From Oxalobacteraceae bacterium (lineage in GTDB: Bacteria; Pseudomonadota; Gammaproteobacteria; Burkholderiales; Burkholderiaceae_D), in the NCBI GenBank assembly GCA_027485795.1, contig JAIXQK010000099.1, positions 1 to 64,000 of the forward strand: a stretch of 64,000 nucleotides of DNA, in the 5' to 3' direction. The notes beneath the pieces are model-generated. The model made no database searches. It was not told where the DNA came from and worked only from the letters and a program-made list of their open reading frames with translations. Of this stretch, positions 38,131 through 46,924 are shown one piece after another. Position 1 is the first letter of the stretch, and each line of letters opens with the position of its first letter. The position numbers and the translations under genes are program-made.

Positions 38131-39411
38131 TTATTCTTTGGTAGGCGTGGCGTTCGGTGCGGCAGCGGCTGCTGGTCCTGCTGCTGGTGGCATCGCGCCG
38201 GCGGCAGGTGAGCCAGGTGCGGCGGGAGCGCCAGCGGGCGTCCATGGCAGTGGTTTGACGGGTGCGCCCGGTTTCACTTTCTGCAGGCCCTCAACGATCA
38301 CGGTGTCCCCTGCTTTCAAGCCGGAGCCGATGATCCAGTTGCTGCCATAAGCACCATCGGTCTTAACAGGTCGCGGCGCGACTTTGCCTTCCGCATCGAC
38401 CGTCATCACCATCGAACCATCCGCAGTCCTCATGACAGCTTGTTGCGGTACGGTGATGGTGCCGGGACGGACGCCCTGCTCAACACGCACGCGCACATAC
38501 ATACCCGGCAGCAGCGTGCGCTGCGGGTTTGGAAATTGCGCGCGCAGGATCACCGAGCTGGACTGTGGGTCGACCACAGCTTCCGAGAACAGCAATTGTC
38601 CCGGTTGTGGATAGGGACGACCATCTTCCATTACGAGGGTCAGTTTGGCTTTCACGCCATTCCGACCAGACTGCGTCATGATCTCGCGTAGTCGTGCCAT
38701 CTCGACCGATGACTGGCTTAGCGTGATGTAGATGGGATCCAGTTGCTGAATGACGGCGAGTGCGTGGGTATCATTCGCCGTTACCAGTGCGCCCTCGGTG
38801 ATCAGCGTGCGGCCGATACGTCCCGAAATCGGGGCTGACACGTTCGCCCACGACAAATTCAGTTTCGCAGTATCGAGTGCGGCGCGCGCGGTATCGACAG
38901 CCGCCCGCGCAGCGCTGACATCGGCGGCAGCTAGCTTCTGTGCGCTACTGAGATCATCAAATTCCTGTTTACTGACGGCGTTCGACTCCACCAAGTTACG
39001 GTAGCGGTTCACCTTGGTCGTTGCTTGGGCGAGATTGGCTTCGGCGCGCGTCACATTGGCCTCCGCTTGTCCAACGCTGGCTTGCGCGCTGGCTACGGTC
39101 GCCATGTAGGGCGCTGGATCCAGTTGATACAGTGGCTGACCGGCGCGTACCTCACTGCCCTCATTGAAGTGGCGTCGCTGCACGATACCGCCGACTCGCG
39201 CGCGTACCTCGGCGGTACGAACTGCCTCAACCCGTCCGGGTAGTTCACTGATATTCGTGACCTGCTCGGGCGCAACCGTAATCACCGATACCATTGGCGG
39301 TGGCGGTGCGGCATTGCCGGGTGCTTTCGGTTCGTCTTTTTTTCCACAGCTGCTGATAGCGAGCAGCAGAGCGGGTATCAGGAGTGTGCGTGCTGTTTTG
39401 TTTGTATTCAT
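38131..39411 (-). CDS. RND efflux membrane-fusion lipoprotein (AcrA/MexA-like)
   Basis: A 426-residue periplasmic adaptor. The start ATG 39411 gives a signal peptide with lipobox AISSC (Cys about 21). A split lipoyl domain, VRARVGGIVQRRHFNEGSEVRAGQPLYQLDP, encloses a coiled-coil hairpin, followed by WANVSAPISGRIGRTLITEGALVTAND and a beta-barrel domain. The last 50 residues are Ala/Pro/Gly-rich, longer than in AcrA. First gene of the operon; its promoter region carries two inverted repeats (39447-39480). No local regulator gene is adjacent. Confidence 0.95.
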   Translation of the reverse strand: MNTNKTARTLLIPALLLAISSCGKKDEPKAPGNAAPPPPMVSVITVAPEQVTNISELPGRVEAVRTAEVRARVGGIVQRRHFNEGSEVRAGQPLYQLDPAPYMATVASAQASVGQAEANVTRAEANLAQATTKVNRYRNLVESNAVSKQEFDDLSSAQKLAAADVSAARAAVDTARAALDTAKLNLSWANVSAPISGRIGRTLITEGALVTANDTHALAVIQQLDPIYITLSQSSVEMARLREIMTQSGRNGVKAKLTLVMEDGRPYPQPGQLLFSEAVVDPQSSSVILRAQFPNPQRTLLPGMYVRVRVEQGVRPGTITVPQQAVMRTADGSMVMTVDAEGKVAPRPVKTDGAYGSNWIIGSGLKAGDTVIVEGLQKVKPGAPVKPLPWTPAGAPAAPGSPAAGAMPPAAGPAAAAAPNATPTKE

Positions 39412-39430
39412 GATTATTAGCACCATAGAA

Positions 39431-39459
39431 AAAATAGTCGGCAGAGGGTTGGGCGCCAA
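39431..39459 (-). promoter_or_regulatory. Sigma-70-like promoter of the acrA-acrB-oprM type operon
   Basis: On the minus strand TTGGCG (39459-39454) and TATTTT (39436-39431) are separated by exactly 17 bases, 20 bases or so before the acrA-type ATG at 39411. The promoter overlaps an inverted repeat. Confidence 0.5.
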
Positions 39460-39480
39460 CCGAACTGCTTGACAAGTCAA
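39447..39480. promoter_or_regulatory. Two inverted repeats, candidate repressor operators of the efflux operon
   Basis: GGTTGG-GCG-CCAACC (39447-39461) covers the -35 box, and TTGACAAGTCAA (39469-39480) lies just upstream of it. Perfect dyads of this size at a pump promoter suggest binding of a TetR/MarR-type repressor. The regulator is not known; the nearest TetR gene (46008-46664) sits in the other pump operon. Confidence 0.45.
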
Positions 39481-39507
39481 TACCAGCGACGCCTCAGCGC
39501 CGTACGT

Positions 39508-40824
39508 TTAGCGCGCCTCGAGCAGCGCGTTGATCGCTTCCAGATCAGCCTCTGACAGGGTGCCGGACGCTGCTTTCAGCTTCAAACCGGCGACCAGCGT
39601 GTCATAGCGTGCTTTTGCCAGATCACGTCGAGTCGAGTACAGCTGCTGCTGTGAATTTAGGACGTCGATATTGATTCGAACCCCAACCTCATAGCCCAGC
39701 TTGTTCGCTTCCAGTGCGAGCAGGCTGGATCGTTCTGCCGCTTCCAGTGCGCTCACTTGAGAGAGACCACTTTGCACGCCAAGATAAGCAGTGCGAGCAC
39801 CTTGCGCTGCGCTGCGACGCGCGGTATCGAGATCTGCTCGCGCCTTCTCCTCCAGCGCAACGGCCTGCGTTACCTGACTGCTGGTGGCGTAGCCGGAAAA
39901 AATCGGGATATTCAATTGCACGCCGATGTTGGTCACGGTGCTGGAGAAGGGGGAGCTTAAGAACGCACTTTTCGAGTCGGTGTAACTTGCTACCGCATCG
40001 ACCGTCGGCAGGTGACCTGCGCTAGCCCGACGGATATCGAGTTTGGCGATTTCTGCAGCCAGCCCTTGCGCGACCACGCCGACGTTCCCTGATTCGGCAC
40101 TGCTTACCCATTGCTCGACTGCTGATGGCTCGGGTGCTGACAATTTCACGCCAAGCGCCAGTCCACGCAGAACGTCTGGCGTAGATCCAGTCAGTAGTGC
40201 GAGTTGATTACGCTTGACCTCCAGATCATTGAGCGCAGCGATCTCTTGTGCCTGCGCCAGATCGAAGCGAGCTTGTGCCTCATGGGTATCGGTAATCGTG
40301 GCGGTACCTACTTCGAAGTTACGCTTGGCGGATGCCAGCTGCTCGGCGATCGCTAATTTCTGCGCCTGAATGAAGGCGATCGCATCTTGTGCGGCCAACA
40401 TATCAAAGTAAGCTTGTGCAACGCGCAGGGCGAGATCTATTCTGGATTGTTCAAATTGAACTTCACTCGCTGCAACCTGCAGCTTGCTCTGGTCATACGC
40501 GATTAGGCTAGCGAGGTTGTAAAGCGGTTGTTTTAGCTGAAGTACATATTTTTGATCGGTGTAGTCAAGTGTTCGCGGTCCCGCTGGCGGGAGTGTACTT
40601 TCACCAGTCACTCTCGCGACTTGCGCATTAAAACCCGCTTGGGGTAACAACGCTGAGCGTCCTTGTACCTGACGCTCACGGCCGGCATCACGTTGCAATT
40701 TGGCGCTAGAAAACTGACTGTCGTATACCAGCGCATCACGATAGGCCTGCAGCAGATCCGCGGCTGAGGCAGCACTCGACATCAATGCCACCGAGAGGAG
40801 TGCGCCAAGTTTTGTCTTACGCAT
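39508..40824 (-). CDS. tolC: TolC-family outer-membrane channel
   Basis: A 438-residue outer-membrane channel without lipobox. ATG 40824 has AGGAAG four bases upstream and gives a signal peptide ending SSAASA with mature start ADLLQAYRDAL, as in TolC. VGTATITDTHEAQARFDLAQAQEIAA and YEVGVRINIDVLNSQQQLYSTRRDLAKARYD are the two repeat hairpins. The C-terminus, SEADLEAINALLEAR, is typical of proteobacterial type I secretion/TolC proteins. It serves type I secretion or RND pumps, possibly the second pump upstream, which has no channel gene of its own. Confidence 0.93.
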   Translation of the reverse strand: MRKTKLGALLSVALMSSAASAADLLQAYRDALVYDSQFSSAKLQRDAGRERQVQGRSALLPQAGFNAQVARVTGESTLPPAGPRTLDYTDQKYVLQLKQPLYNLASLIAYDQSKLQVAASEVQFEQSRIDLALRVAQAYFDMLAAQDAIAFIQAQKLAIAEQLASAKRNFEVGTATITDTHEAQARFDLAQAQEIAALNDLEVKRNQLALLTGSTPDVLRGLALGVKLSAPEPSAVEQWVSSAESGNVGVVAQGLAAEIAKLDIRRASAGHLPTVDAVASYTDSKSAFLSSPFSSTVTNIGVQLNIPIFSGYATSSQVTQAVALEEKARADLDTARRSAAQGARTAYLGVQSGLSQVSALEAAERSSLLALEANKLGYEVGVRINIDVLNSQQQLYSTRRDLAKARYDTLVAGLKLKAASGTLSEADLEAINALLEAR

Positions 40825-40898
40825 GCGACTTCCTAAGATGAATGACCGTGCCATTGGTCGGAGCTGATGACCGGATGCCTGGGATCTTGCTCGCAAGG

Positions 40899-41564
40899 TC
40901 AGAACTTGAATGATGATGGCCGCTCGGCATTGCGCAGCGGTGTGATGTTGGTTTCGAACAGCTTTTGAGTATCCCAGGCATCTTCAGCGGTACGCGTTAC
41001 CAGGCACGCCGACATGACGGGCGCTTCACCAACGACGGCAATGATCCGACCACCGATCTTTACTTGGCTCAGTAGCGTGGCTGGTAGGTTCGGTACAGAG
41101 CCGGACAAGAGGATCACATCATAAGGCACCGATAGTGCGCCATGCCCCGGCCAGCCGCGCGCGCCGTCACCCAACTCGACGGTCACATTCTCGATGCCGT
41201 AAGCGCGCAAATTATTTTGCGCGAGGGTTTTTAACTCCGGCTCAATTTCGACCGTCACGACATGTCGCGCATGACGTGCCAGCAGCGCCGCCATGTAGCC
41301 AGAGCCAGCGCCAATCTCCACCACCAACTCGTCATCCTGCAGCGCCGCCTCTTGCAGCAAGCGGGCTTCCAGCTTGGGCGACAGCATCTGCTGACCGCAA
41401 GGTAGTGGGATCTCGGTATCAACGAAAGCAAGGCTCTGATATGCCGCAGGCACGAAGGCTTCACGGCGTACATCGACCAGAGTTTGCAGCACGCTTTGGT
41501 CCAGCACGTCCCAGGTGCGGATCTGCTGCTCGATCATGTTGTGACGGGCTTGTTCGAGTTTCAT
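40899..41564 (-). CDS. pcm: Protein-L-isoaspartate O-methyltransferase family protein
   Basis: A 221-residue SAM-dependent methyltransferase of the isoaspartyl repair family. It has the start MKLEQARHNMIEQQIRTWDV (ATG 41564), motif I VVEIGAGSGYMAALLA, acceptor region LPCGQQMLSPKLEARLLQ, and DGARGWP. The Pcm signature is somewhat divergent (PCGQQMLSP rather than GGGQTISQP), so a related activity is possible. A pcm-tolC pair is frequent in Burkholderiales. It lies between the second RND pump and tolC. Confidence 0.82.
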   Translation of the reverse strand: MKLEQARHNMIEQQIRTWDVLDQSVLQTLVDVRREAFVPAAYQSLAFVDTEIPLPCGQQMLSPKLEARLLQEAALQDDELVVEIGAGSGYMAALLARHARHVVTVEIEPELKTLAQNNLRAYGIENVTVELGDGARGWPGHGALSVPYDVILLSGSVPNLPATLLSQVKIGGRIIAVVGEAPVMSACLVTRTAEDAWDTQKLFETNITPLRNAERPSSFKF

Positions 41565-41602
41565 GGTGTGGTTAATCAGAGCCAAAAAATTGTCGGATTT
41601 TA

Positions 41603-44600
41603 TCAAACGGGTTCATTGTTTCTGGGTGCAGTACCGATTGTTGATGCACTATCGCCGCCAGAGGAATGGGTTCCGGGTGGGCCAAAGCGTTTGCGTGCCC
41701 ATACTGCGAAATCATCGAGCCAGGTATAGATCACCGGTACCACCACCAAGGTCAGAATCGACGAGGTAATGATTCCACCGATCACCGCCTGACCCATGGG
41801 TGCGCGTTGTTCCGAGCCTTCAGCTAGCCCCAGCGCCAGTGGCACCATGCCGAACACCATCGCCAGCGTCGTCATCAAAATCGGTCGTAGTCGTACTCTT
41901 GCCGCTTCCAGCAAAGCCGCGCCGCGCTCCATACCCAAGCCACGTGCATGGTTAGCGAAATCAACCAGCAGAATTGCATTTTTCGTGACTAGACCCATGA
42001 GCATGACGAAGCCGATGATCGAGAATAGATTCAGCGTCGATCGGAAAAACATCAGCGATAAGAACACACCAATCAGAGTCAGCGGCAGTGCCGACATAAT
42101 GGCAATCGGTTGCAAGAAACTGCCAAACTGTGAGGCAAGGATCATATAAATAAAAATAATCGCCAGCAGCAGCGCCTGAAGTGCGTAGCCGAATGATTCC
42201 GCCATATTCTTGCTGGCACCGCCTACTTGATACCGATAGCCCGGCGAGAATTGCATCTGCTCCAGCGTCGTTTTTATTTCAGCACTCACCTGTCCGGCCG
42301 AACGCCCAACCACGTTGGCTGATAGTTCAACTTCACGGTTCAGATCACGGCGATTGATCTGGTTCGCGCCAGTAGCAGGTGTGATATCCGCGACTTGCCG
42401 CAGCGGCACCATCTTGGGAGAGCCATCACTATTCATCTGCGTGCTGGCTAACATTAGCCGCGACAGGTCGGCGATATTGGTGCGATCGCTCGGTGGCAAG
42501 CGTACATACACGTCGTAATTCTCATCATTCGGCGCGCGCCAGCTGGTGGCGATTTCACCGCCAAGCAAGGGACGCAATGTTCCCCCCATCTGCGCGACAC
42601 CGACACCCAACTCGGCAGCCAATTCGCGCCTTGGCTCGACCCAGATAGTCGGCTTACTGGGTTTTAGGCTAGTTTCCAGATCCACCACGCCCGGAATTGC
42701 ACGGATACGCGCAGTCGCTTCTTCCGACAACTTGCCAAGCTGCTTTAGATCGGGACCCAGCAGCGAAAGTCGGATCTGCTTGTTATCTCCGCCAACACCG
42801 TCCAGTGCGCCGACATGCGTCACGGTAATGCCCGGTATCCCTGCCAACTTGTCACGCAGCGGTTGGTTCAACTCCTTGGTGCTCCGCTTGCGTTCTGCGC
42901 GCGGTACCAGCCGAGCGTATACGGTTGCATAGTTCTTGCCTTGTGCAGTACCGGTATTGATGGTGGTGTACAGATCGCGGACCTCAGGCAGTTCGCGCAG
43001 CGCGTTCTCGACTTGGCGAGATTTACTTTCGGTGAACTCTAAGGAAGAACCGACTGGTGTGTAAAAAATGACGCCAGTTTCCGAGTAATCGGCTTGTGGC
43101 ACAAATTCGGTGCCGATCAGCCCAGCGGCTGGAATCAGGAAGCCACCGAAGAAGGTGGCTACAGCCAGCGCCAGCGTAGCAATGCGATGTCGTAGTGACC
43201 ACTGTAGCGCGTGTTGATACTGATCGGAGAACCAGTTCACTAGGCGCTCGAATTGATTCAACACGCGACCGATGGTATTGGCATACCAGCCACGCTTGGC
43301 ATGCTCGCCCCGCGCCTCAGGATCATGCCAGACCGAAGACAGCATCGGATCCAGGGTAAACGAGACAAACATCGAGATCAGCACCGCTGCCGCGACCGTC
43401 ACACCGAACTGATGGAAGAAGCGGCCGATGATGCCGCCCATGAAACCGACCGGCAGAAATACCGCGACGATCGACAGCGTAGTGGCCAGCACTGCCAGTC
43501 CGATTTCTGCGGTGCCTTCCAGCGCAGCTTCGCGCGCACCTTTGTAACGACCATTCACCCGCATGCCAGCGTGACGGACGATATTCTCGCGAACCACAAT
43601 CGCGTCATCAATCAGCAGACCGACGCACAGTGATAGCGCCATCAGCGTGATCATGTTGATCGTAAAGCCGAACATATCCATGAACAGGAAGGTACCGATC
43701 AGCGATACCGGTAGAGTGAGTCCGGTAATGACCGTCGAGCGCCAGGAGTTCAGGAATAGGAACACAATCAGGATGGTCAGCAAGGCACCTTCGATCAGTG
43801 TTCGTCGGACATTTTCGACGCCGACCCGGATCTGACGCGAGCCATCTTTCACCATCTCGAGCTTCATGCCGGGATGCAGTTGATCCAGGGTTGCTTGCAG
43901 CTCGGCCATGGATTTTTTCAGATTGTCGACCACCTCGATCGTGTTCTGACCCTGCGCTTTGAGAATGTCGAGTGCGAGAATGCGTTGGCCGTTATAGCGT
44001 GCCAGGTTTTCCTGTTCATGTTGGCTATCGACGACCGACGCAACTTGTCCCAGCAAGATAGATTGACCACCGCGACGGGCAACGACGATGCGTTCAAAAT
44101 CTTCCGGCCGCTTAATCCTGCCCTGTACTTGCACCATCTGTTCGTTGGTCGAGGTACGGACTGAACCGGCAGGCAACTCTTGATTCTCGTTACGAACCGC
44201 CTGCATGACCTGATCGACGCTGACGCCCAGCGCTTCCATCGCAGCGGGTTTCAGGTAGATCTGAATCTCGCGCTTGACCCCACCCACCAGCGTCACCGAG
44301 CCAACGCCGCGCACATTCTCTAGCCGTTTCTTGACCAGTTCGTCGGCGACGCTGGTCAGTTCGCGCATGCTGTAGTTACCCTTGTCCGGCATATTGCTCA
44401 CTGCAAGCGAAAAGATTGGCCGATCGGCCGGGTCGTAGCGTGTTACGCGCGGCTCTTTCACTTCCTTTCGGAAAGCTGCTTTGATAATGGCGACCTTTTC
44501 GCGTACATCCTGTGCACCCTGTGCCGGATCGATGGTCAATTTGAACTCGATGATCACGACCGACAGACCTTCGTAAGAGCGTGAGGTCAGTGCATTAATG

Positions 44601-44827
44601 CCATTGATCGTGTTGACTGCTTCTTCCACCTTGCGAGTGACATCCGACTCGACAGTCTCTGGTGCAGCACCCGGATATTCGGTCTGCACCACCACTACGG
44701 GGAAGGTGATGTCCGGGAACTGGTCGACCCGCAGCCGCTGATAAGAAAACAGACCTAGCACGACGAAGGCGAGCATCATCATCGTCGCTAGGACGGGGTT
44801 GCCGATACTTATTCGCGTAAACCACAT
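41603..44827 (-). CDS. RND efflux transporter (second system)
   Basis: A 1074-residue pump. It has the N-terminus [28 protein letters not shown], a periplasmic porter domain beginning [21 protein letters not shown], and a proton-relay block [17 protein letters not shown]. The relay differs from the first pump (VRENIVRH versus VVENVERI), placing it in a different subgroup of the RND superfamily. Its substrate, drug or other, cannot be read from the sequence. The C-terminal tail (about 30 residues, Gly/Ser-rich) is cytoplasmic. It follows the membrane-fusion gene by 20 bases. Confidence 0.94.
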   Translation of the reverse strand: MWFTRISIGNPVLATMMMLAFVVLGLFSYQRLRVDQFPDITFPVVVVQTEYPGAAPETVESDVTRKVEEAVNTINGINALTSRSYEGLSVVIIEFKLTIDPAQGAQDVREKVAIIKAAFRKEVKEPRVTRYDPADRPIFSLAVSNMPDKGNYSMRELTSVADELVKKRLENVRGVGSVTLVGGVKREIQIYLKPAAMEALGVSVDQVMQAVRNENQELPAGSVRTSTNEQMVQVQGRIKRPEDFERIVVARRGGQSILLGQVASVVDSQHEQENLARYNGQRILALDILKAQGQNTIEVVDNLKKSMAELQATLDQLHPGMKLEMVKDGSRQIRVGVENVRRTLIEGALLTILIVFLFLNSWRSTVITGLTLPVSLIGTFLFMDMFGFTINMITLMALSLCVGLLIDDAIVVRENIVRHAGMRVNGRYKGAREAALEGTAEIGLAVLATTLSIVAVFLPVGFMGGIIGRFFHQFGVTVAAAVLISMFVSFTLDPMLSSVWHDPEARGEHAKRGWYANTIGRVLNQFERLVNWFSDQYQHALQWSLRHRIATLALAVATFFGGFLIPAAGLIGTEFVPQADYSETGVIFYTPVGSSLEFTESKSRQVENALRELPEVRDLYTTINTGTAQGKNYATVYARLVPRAERKRSTKELNQPLRDKLAGIPGITVTHVGALDGVGGDNKQIRLSLLGPDLKQLGKLSEEATARIRAIPGVVDLETSLKPSKPTIWVEPRRELAAELGVGVAQMGGTLRPLLGGEIATSWRAPNDENYDVYVRLPPSDRTNIADLSRLMLASTQMNSDGSPKMVPLRQVADITPATGANQINRRDLNREVELSANVVGRSAGQVSAEIKTTLEQMQFSPGYRYQVGGASKNMAESFGYALQALLLAIIFIYMILASQFGSFLQPIAIMSALPLTLIGVFLSLMFFRSTLNLFSIIGFVMLMGLVTKNAILLVDFANHARGLGMERGAALLEAARVRLRPILMTTLAMVFGMVPLALGLAEGSEQRAPMGQAVIGGIITSSILTLVVVPVIYTWLDDFAVWARKRFGPPGTHSSGGDSASTIGTAPRNNEPV

Positions 44828-44847
44828 GATCGTTAGGCTCGGTCGCT

Positions 44848-45993
44848 TTAGCGCTTAGGTGTTCCGTTGACGCGCACAGGTGTGCCCGGCGTGAGATTGC
44901 CCATATCGGCGCGAATCACTTGCGCACCGAATTCCAGCCCGCTAGTGATCTCTATATGGTGATCGTCGCCTACCAGACCGGTGCTGCCAATCGTGACGGG
45001 CACGCGCTCGATTTTGTTATTCACGATAGCGAATACGAAGCTGCTGTCATTTACCTTACGCACTGCGCTTTGTGGCAGTGCCATGACCCCCGATTTACTA
45101 CTCAGGAGTAAGCGACCCTCAGCGAACATGCCGACTCGCAGTAAATTTTGGGGATTGGTAACCTGCACATAGACAGGGACGGAGCGGGACCCTGCTTGCG
45201 TGGATGGATTGATGCGCACGACTTTGCCGTCGAAGTGCTGTGACAAGCCCTCGACAGATAGCTCTACTTTCTGACCAATCGCGACCCGCGCGATTTCGCT
45301 GCTGGGTACCGCGGCCTCTAGTTCAAGTTTTTGCAGATTCACGATTTCAATTAATCGGGAATCAATCGATACTTTTTCGCCAGGCTGCACATGGCGCACC
45401 GACACCAGACCTGAAATTGGCGAGCGGCTGACGGTATCGTTCAGTGATTTCAGAACAATATCTAGTGCGCCTTGGGCTGCGTCCACACTCGCTTTGGCAG
45501 CAGCGTATTGGCTCGCAGAATTATCAAGTGCATTTTTCGAGATGAAACCCTTCTCAACCAGCGCCAGATTATTGTCGCGTGTCTTGGTGGCGATCTCCAG
45601 CTGTGCGCGCGCGTTGTTGAGATTGCCGCGCGCTTGTGAAACCCGGGCGTCATACTCTCCAGTATCCAACTTCACCACGATTTGGCCGGCGGCCACTGCT
45701 TCACCCTCGCGCACCATCACTGCGCGTACTTCAGCTGCAACCTTCGCTTTCATCGTCACCTGATCAACGGCGCGCAGTGTGCCCGTCAGCTGCATCATTT
45801 GTCGCAGCTCAGTCGGTTCGGTGGTCACCACTTCGCTCGCCAAGAACTCCAGCGCTGTCGGTGTATTTGTTTTTGCCACAGCAGGCATTGCCGGCGCAGG
45901 ATTTAAAGGCGCTTTGGCGTTGAACCAGAAACGAGCGCCGACAACCGCTATTACGAGTAGAACAATGATGAGGACAATATTGCGTGTACGCAT
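44848..45993 (-). CDS. RND efflux membrane-fusion protein (second system)
   Basis: A 381-residue adaptor with an N-terminal membrane anchor (about 6-24, IVLIIVLLVIAVVGARFWF) and no lipobox. It has lipoyl halves VRAVMVREGEAVAAGQIVVKLDTGEYDARV and SRSPISGLVSVRHVQPGEKVSIDSRL enclosing a short helical hairpin (ARGNLNNARAQLEIATKTRDNN), then a beta-barrel domain. It lies 14 bases downstream of the tetR gene and 20 bases upstream of the pump gene; one operon is likely. Confidence 0.93.
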   Translation of the reverse strand: MRTRNIVLIIVLLVIAVVGARFWFNAKAPLNPAPAMPAVAKTNTPTALEFLASEVVTTEPTELRQMMQLTGTLRAVDQVTMKAKVAAEVRAVMVREGEAVAAGQIVVKLDTGEYDARVSQARGNLNNARAQLEIATKTRDNNLALVEKGFISKNALDNSASQYAAAKASVDAAQGALDIVLKSLNDTVSRSPISGLVSVRHVQPGEKVSIDSRLIEIVNLQKLELEAAVPSSEIARVAIGQKVELSVEGLSQHFDGKVVRINPSTQAGSRSVPVYVQVTNPQNLLRVGMFAEGRLLLSSKSGVMALPQSAVRKVNDSSFVFAIVNNKIERVPVTIGSTGLVGDDHHIEITSGLEFGAQVIRADMGNLTPGTPVRVNGTPKR

Positions 45994-46007
45994 GTCGATA
46001 AAGAGTG

Positions 46008-46664
46008 TTAGGTAGAACGATCGCTCGGTGTCTCGAAACCGCGCGTCAACAGATCAACTAGGCAATCAAGGAAAGCATCAGGATCGATCGGGTCCAGATG
46101 GCATGCGTTTAACGAGTGCCGCCACATGGTCAGCATCAGCATGGGCGCAATAATCACGCGGGTAGCCATGCCTGTGTCGACAGGGCGGAACTCATCGAGT
46201 GCGACACCGCGCTCGATAATCCGCGCCAGCAGCGCCCCACCGCGTGACACAACCTCCTCATGGTAGAACCGCGCCACATCCGGAAAATTGCCCGACTCCG
46301 CCATCATCAGTTTTGAAATGCCGGACAGTTTGGTGGCGCCGATACGCTGCCACCAGCCATCAATGCACATGCGTAGCAGGTCGCTGCTATGCCCTTCGAA
46401 GTTGTTGATCAATTCCTCAGCATCGGCAAGCGGCGGCACCATGTTTTCTCTCACCACGGCCTTGAACAGTTCTTCTTTGTTCTCGAAGTAGAGATACAGG
46501 GTGCCTTTTGAAACGCCGGCGCGTGCGGCGACTTCATCCAGCCGTGTTGCCGCGTAGCCACGTTCAACGAACAAATCCAGCGCTGCAGCGAGCAGCTCTT
46601 GCGGGCGGGCATCTTTGCGGCGTTCCCAGCGGGGTCTGCTGCGGGAATCAACAAGCGTGGACAT
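46008..46664 (-). CDS. TetR/AcrR-family transcriptional regulator
   Basis: A 218-residue repressor. The N-terminal helix-turn-helix (about residues 20-65) contains ARPQELLAAALDLFVERGYAATRLDEVAARAGVSKGTLYLYFENKEELF, a textbook TetR DNA-binding domain. The C-terminal ligand domain is TetR_C-like (WWQRIGATKLSGISKLMMAESGNFP). ATG 46664 was chosen because it is the first after the promoter; the frame is open upstream to 46880. It is the first gene of the operon with the second RND pump, so autorepression together with the pump is likely, with an operator-like site at 46691-46704. Confidence 0.95.
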   Translation of the reverse strand: MSTLVDSRSRPRWERRKDARPQELLAAALDLFVERGYAATRLDEVAARAGVSKGTLYLYFENKEELFKAVVRENMVPPLADAEELINNFEGHSSDLLRMCIDGWWQRIGATKLSGISKLMMAESGNFPDVARFYHEEVVSRGGALLARIIERGVALDEFRPVDTGMATRVIIAPMLMLTMWRHSLNACHLDPIDPDAFLDCLVDLLTRGFETPSDRST

Positions 46665-46690
46665 GGCGGTTTGGGGGCCTGACGGATAAC

Positions 46691-46704
46691 TAACCGGGGG
46701 GTCA
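46691..46704. promoter_or_regulatory. Operator-like imperfect palindrome upstream of tetR
   Basis: TAACC-GGGG-GGTCA is an imperfect dyad (one mismatch in each 5-base arm) between the -10 box and the tetR start. Its position would suit autorepression by the TetR protein. Inference from position and symmetry. Confidence 0.35.
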
Positions 46705-46706
46705 GC

Positions 46707-46736
46707 AATATAGGCCGCGCAATGAAATAACGTCAA
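46707..46736 (-). promoter_or_regulatory. Sigma-70-like promoter of the tetR-efflux operon
   Basis: On the minus strand TTGACG (46736-46731) and TATATT (46712-46707) are separated by 18 bases, 43 bases before the tetR ATG. Both hexamers are close to consensus. Confidence 0.6.
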
Positions 46737-46924
46737 GCAATTCGGGGCAAGTGCCTTAGTACGCCCCAAAAAACGGCAGGAACCCCGGGTCGTAGGGGGG
46801 TACGAAACGACGCGACGCCAGAATATTGTCAAAAAAGCAAAATGGCGACTGGCCAACTCGGCGCCTCGGCTGGCCGCCACAGCGGGCCAGTCCCCAGACC
46901 CCTAGTTCACTCGAAAGGATAGTC

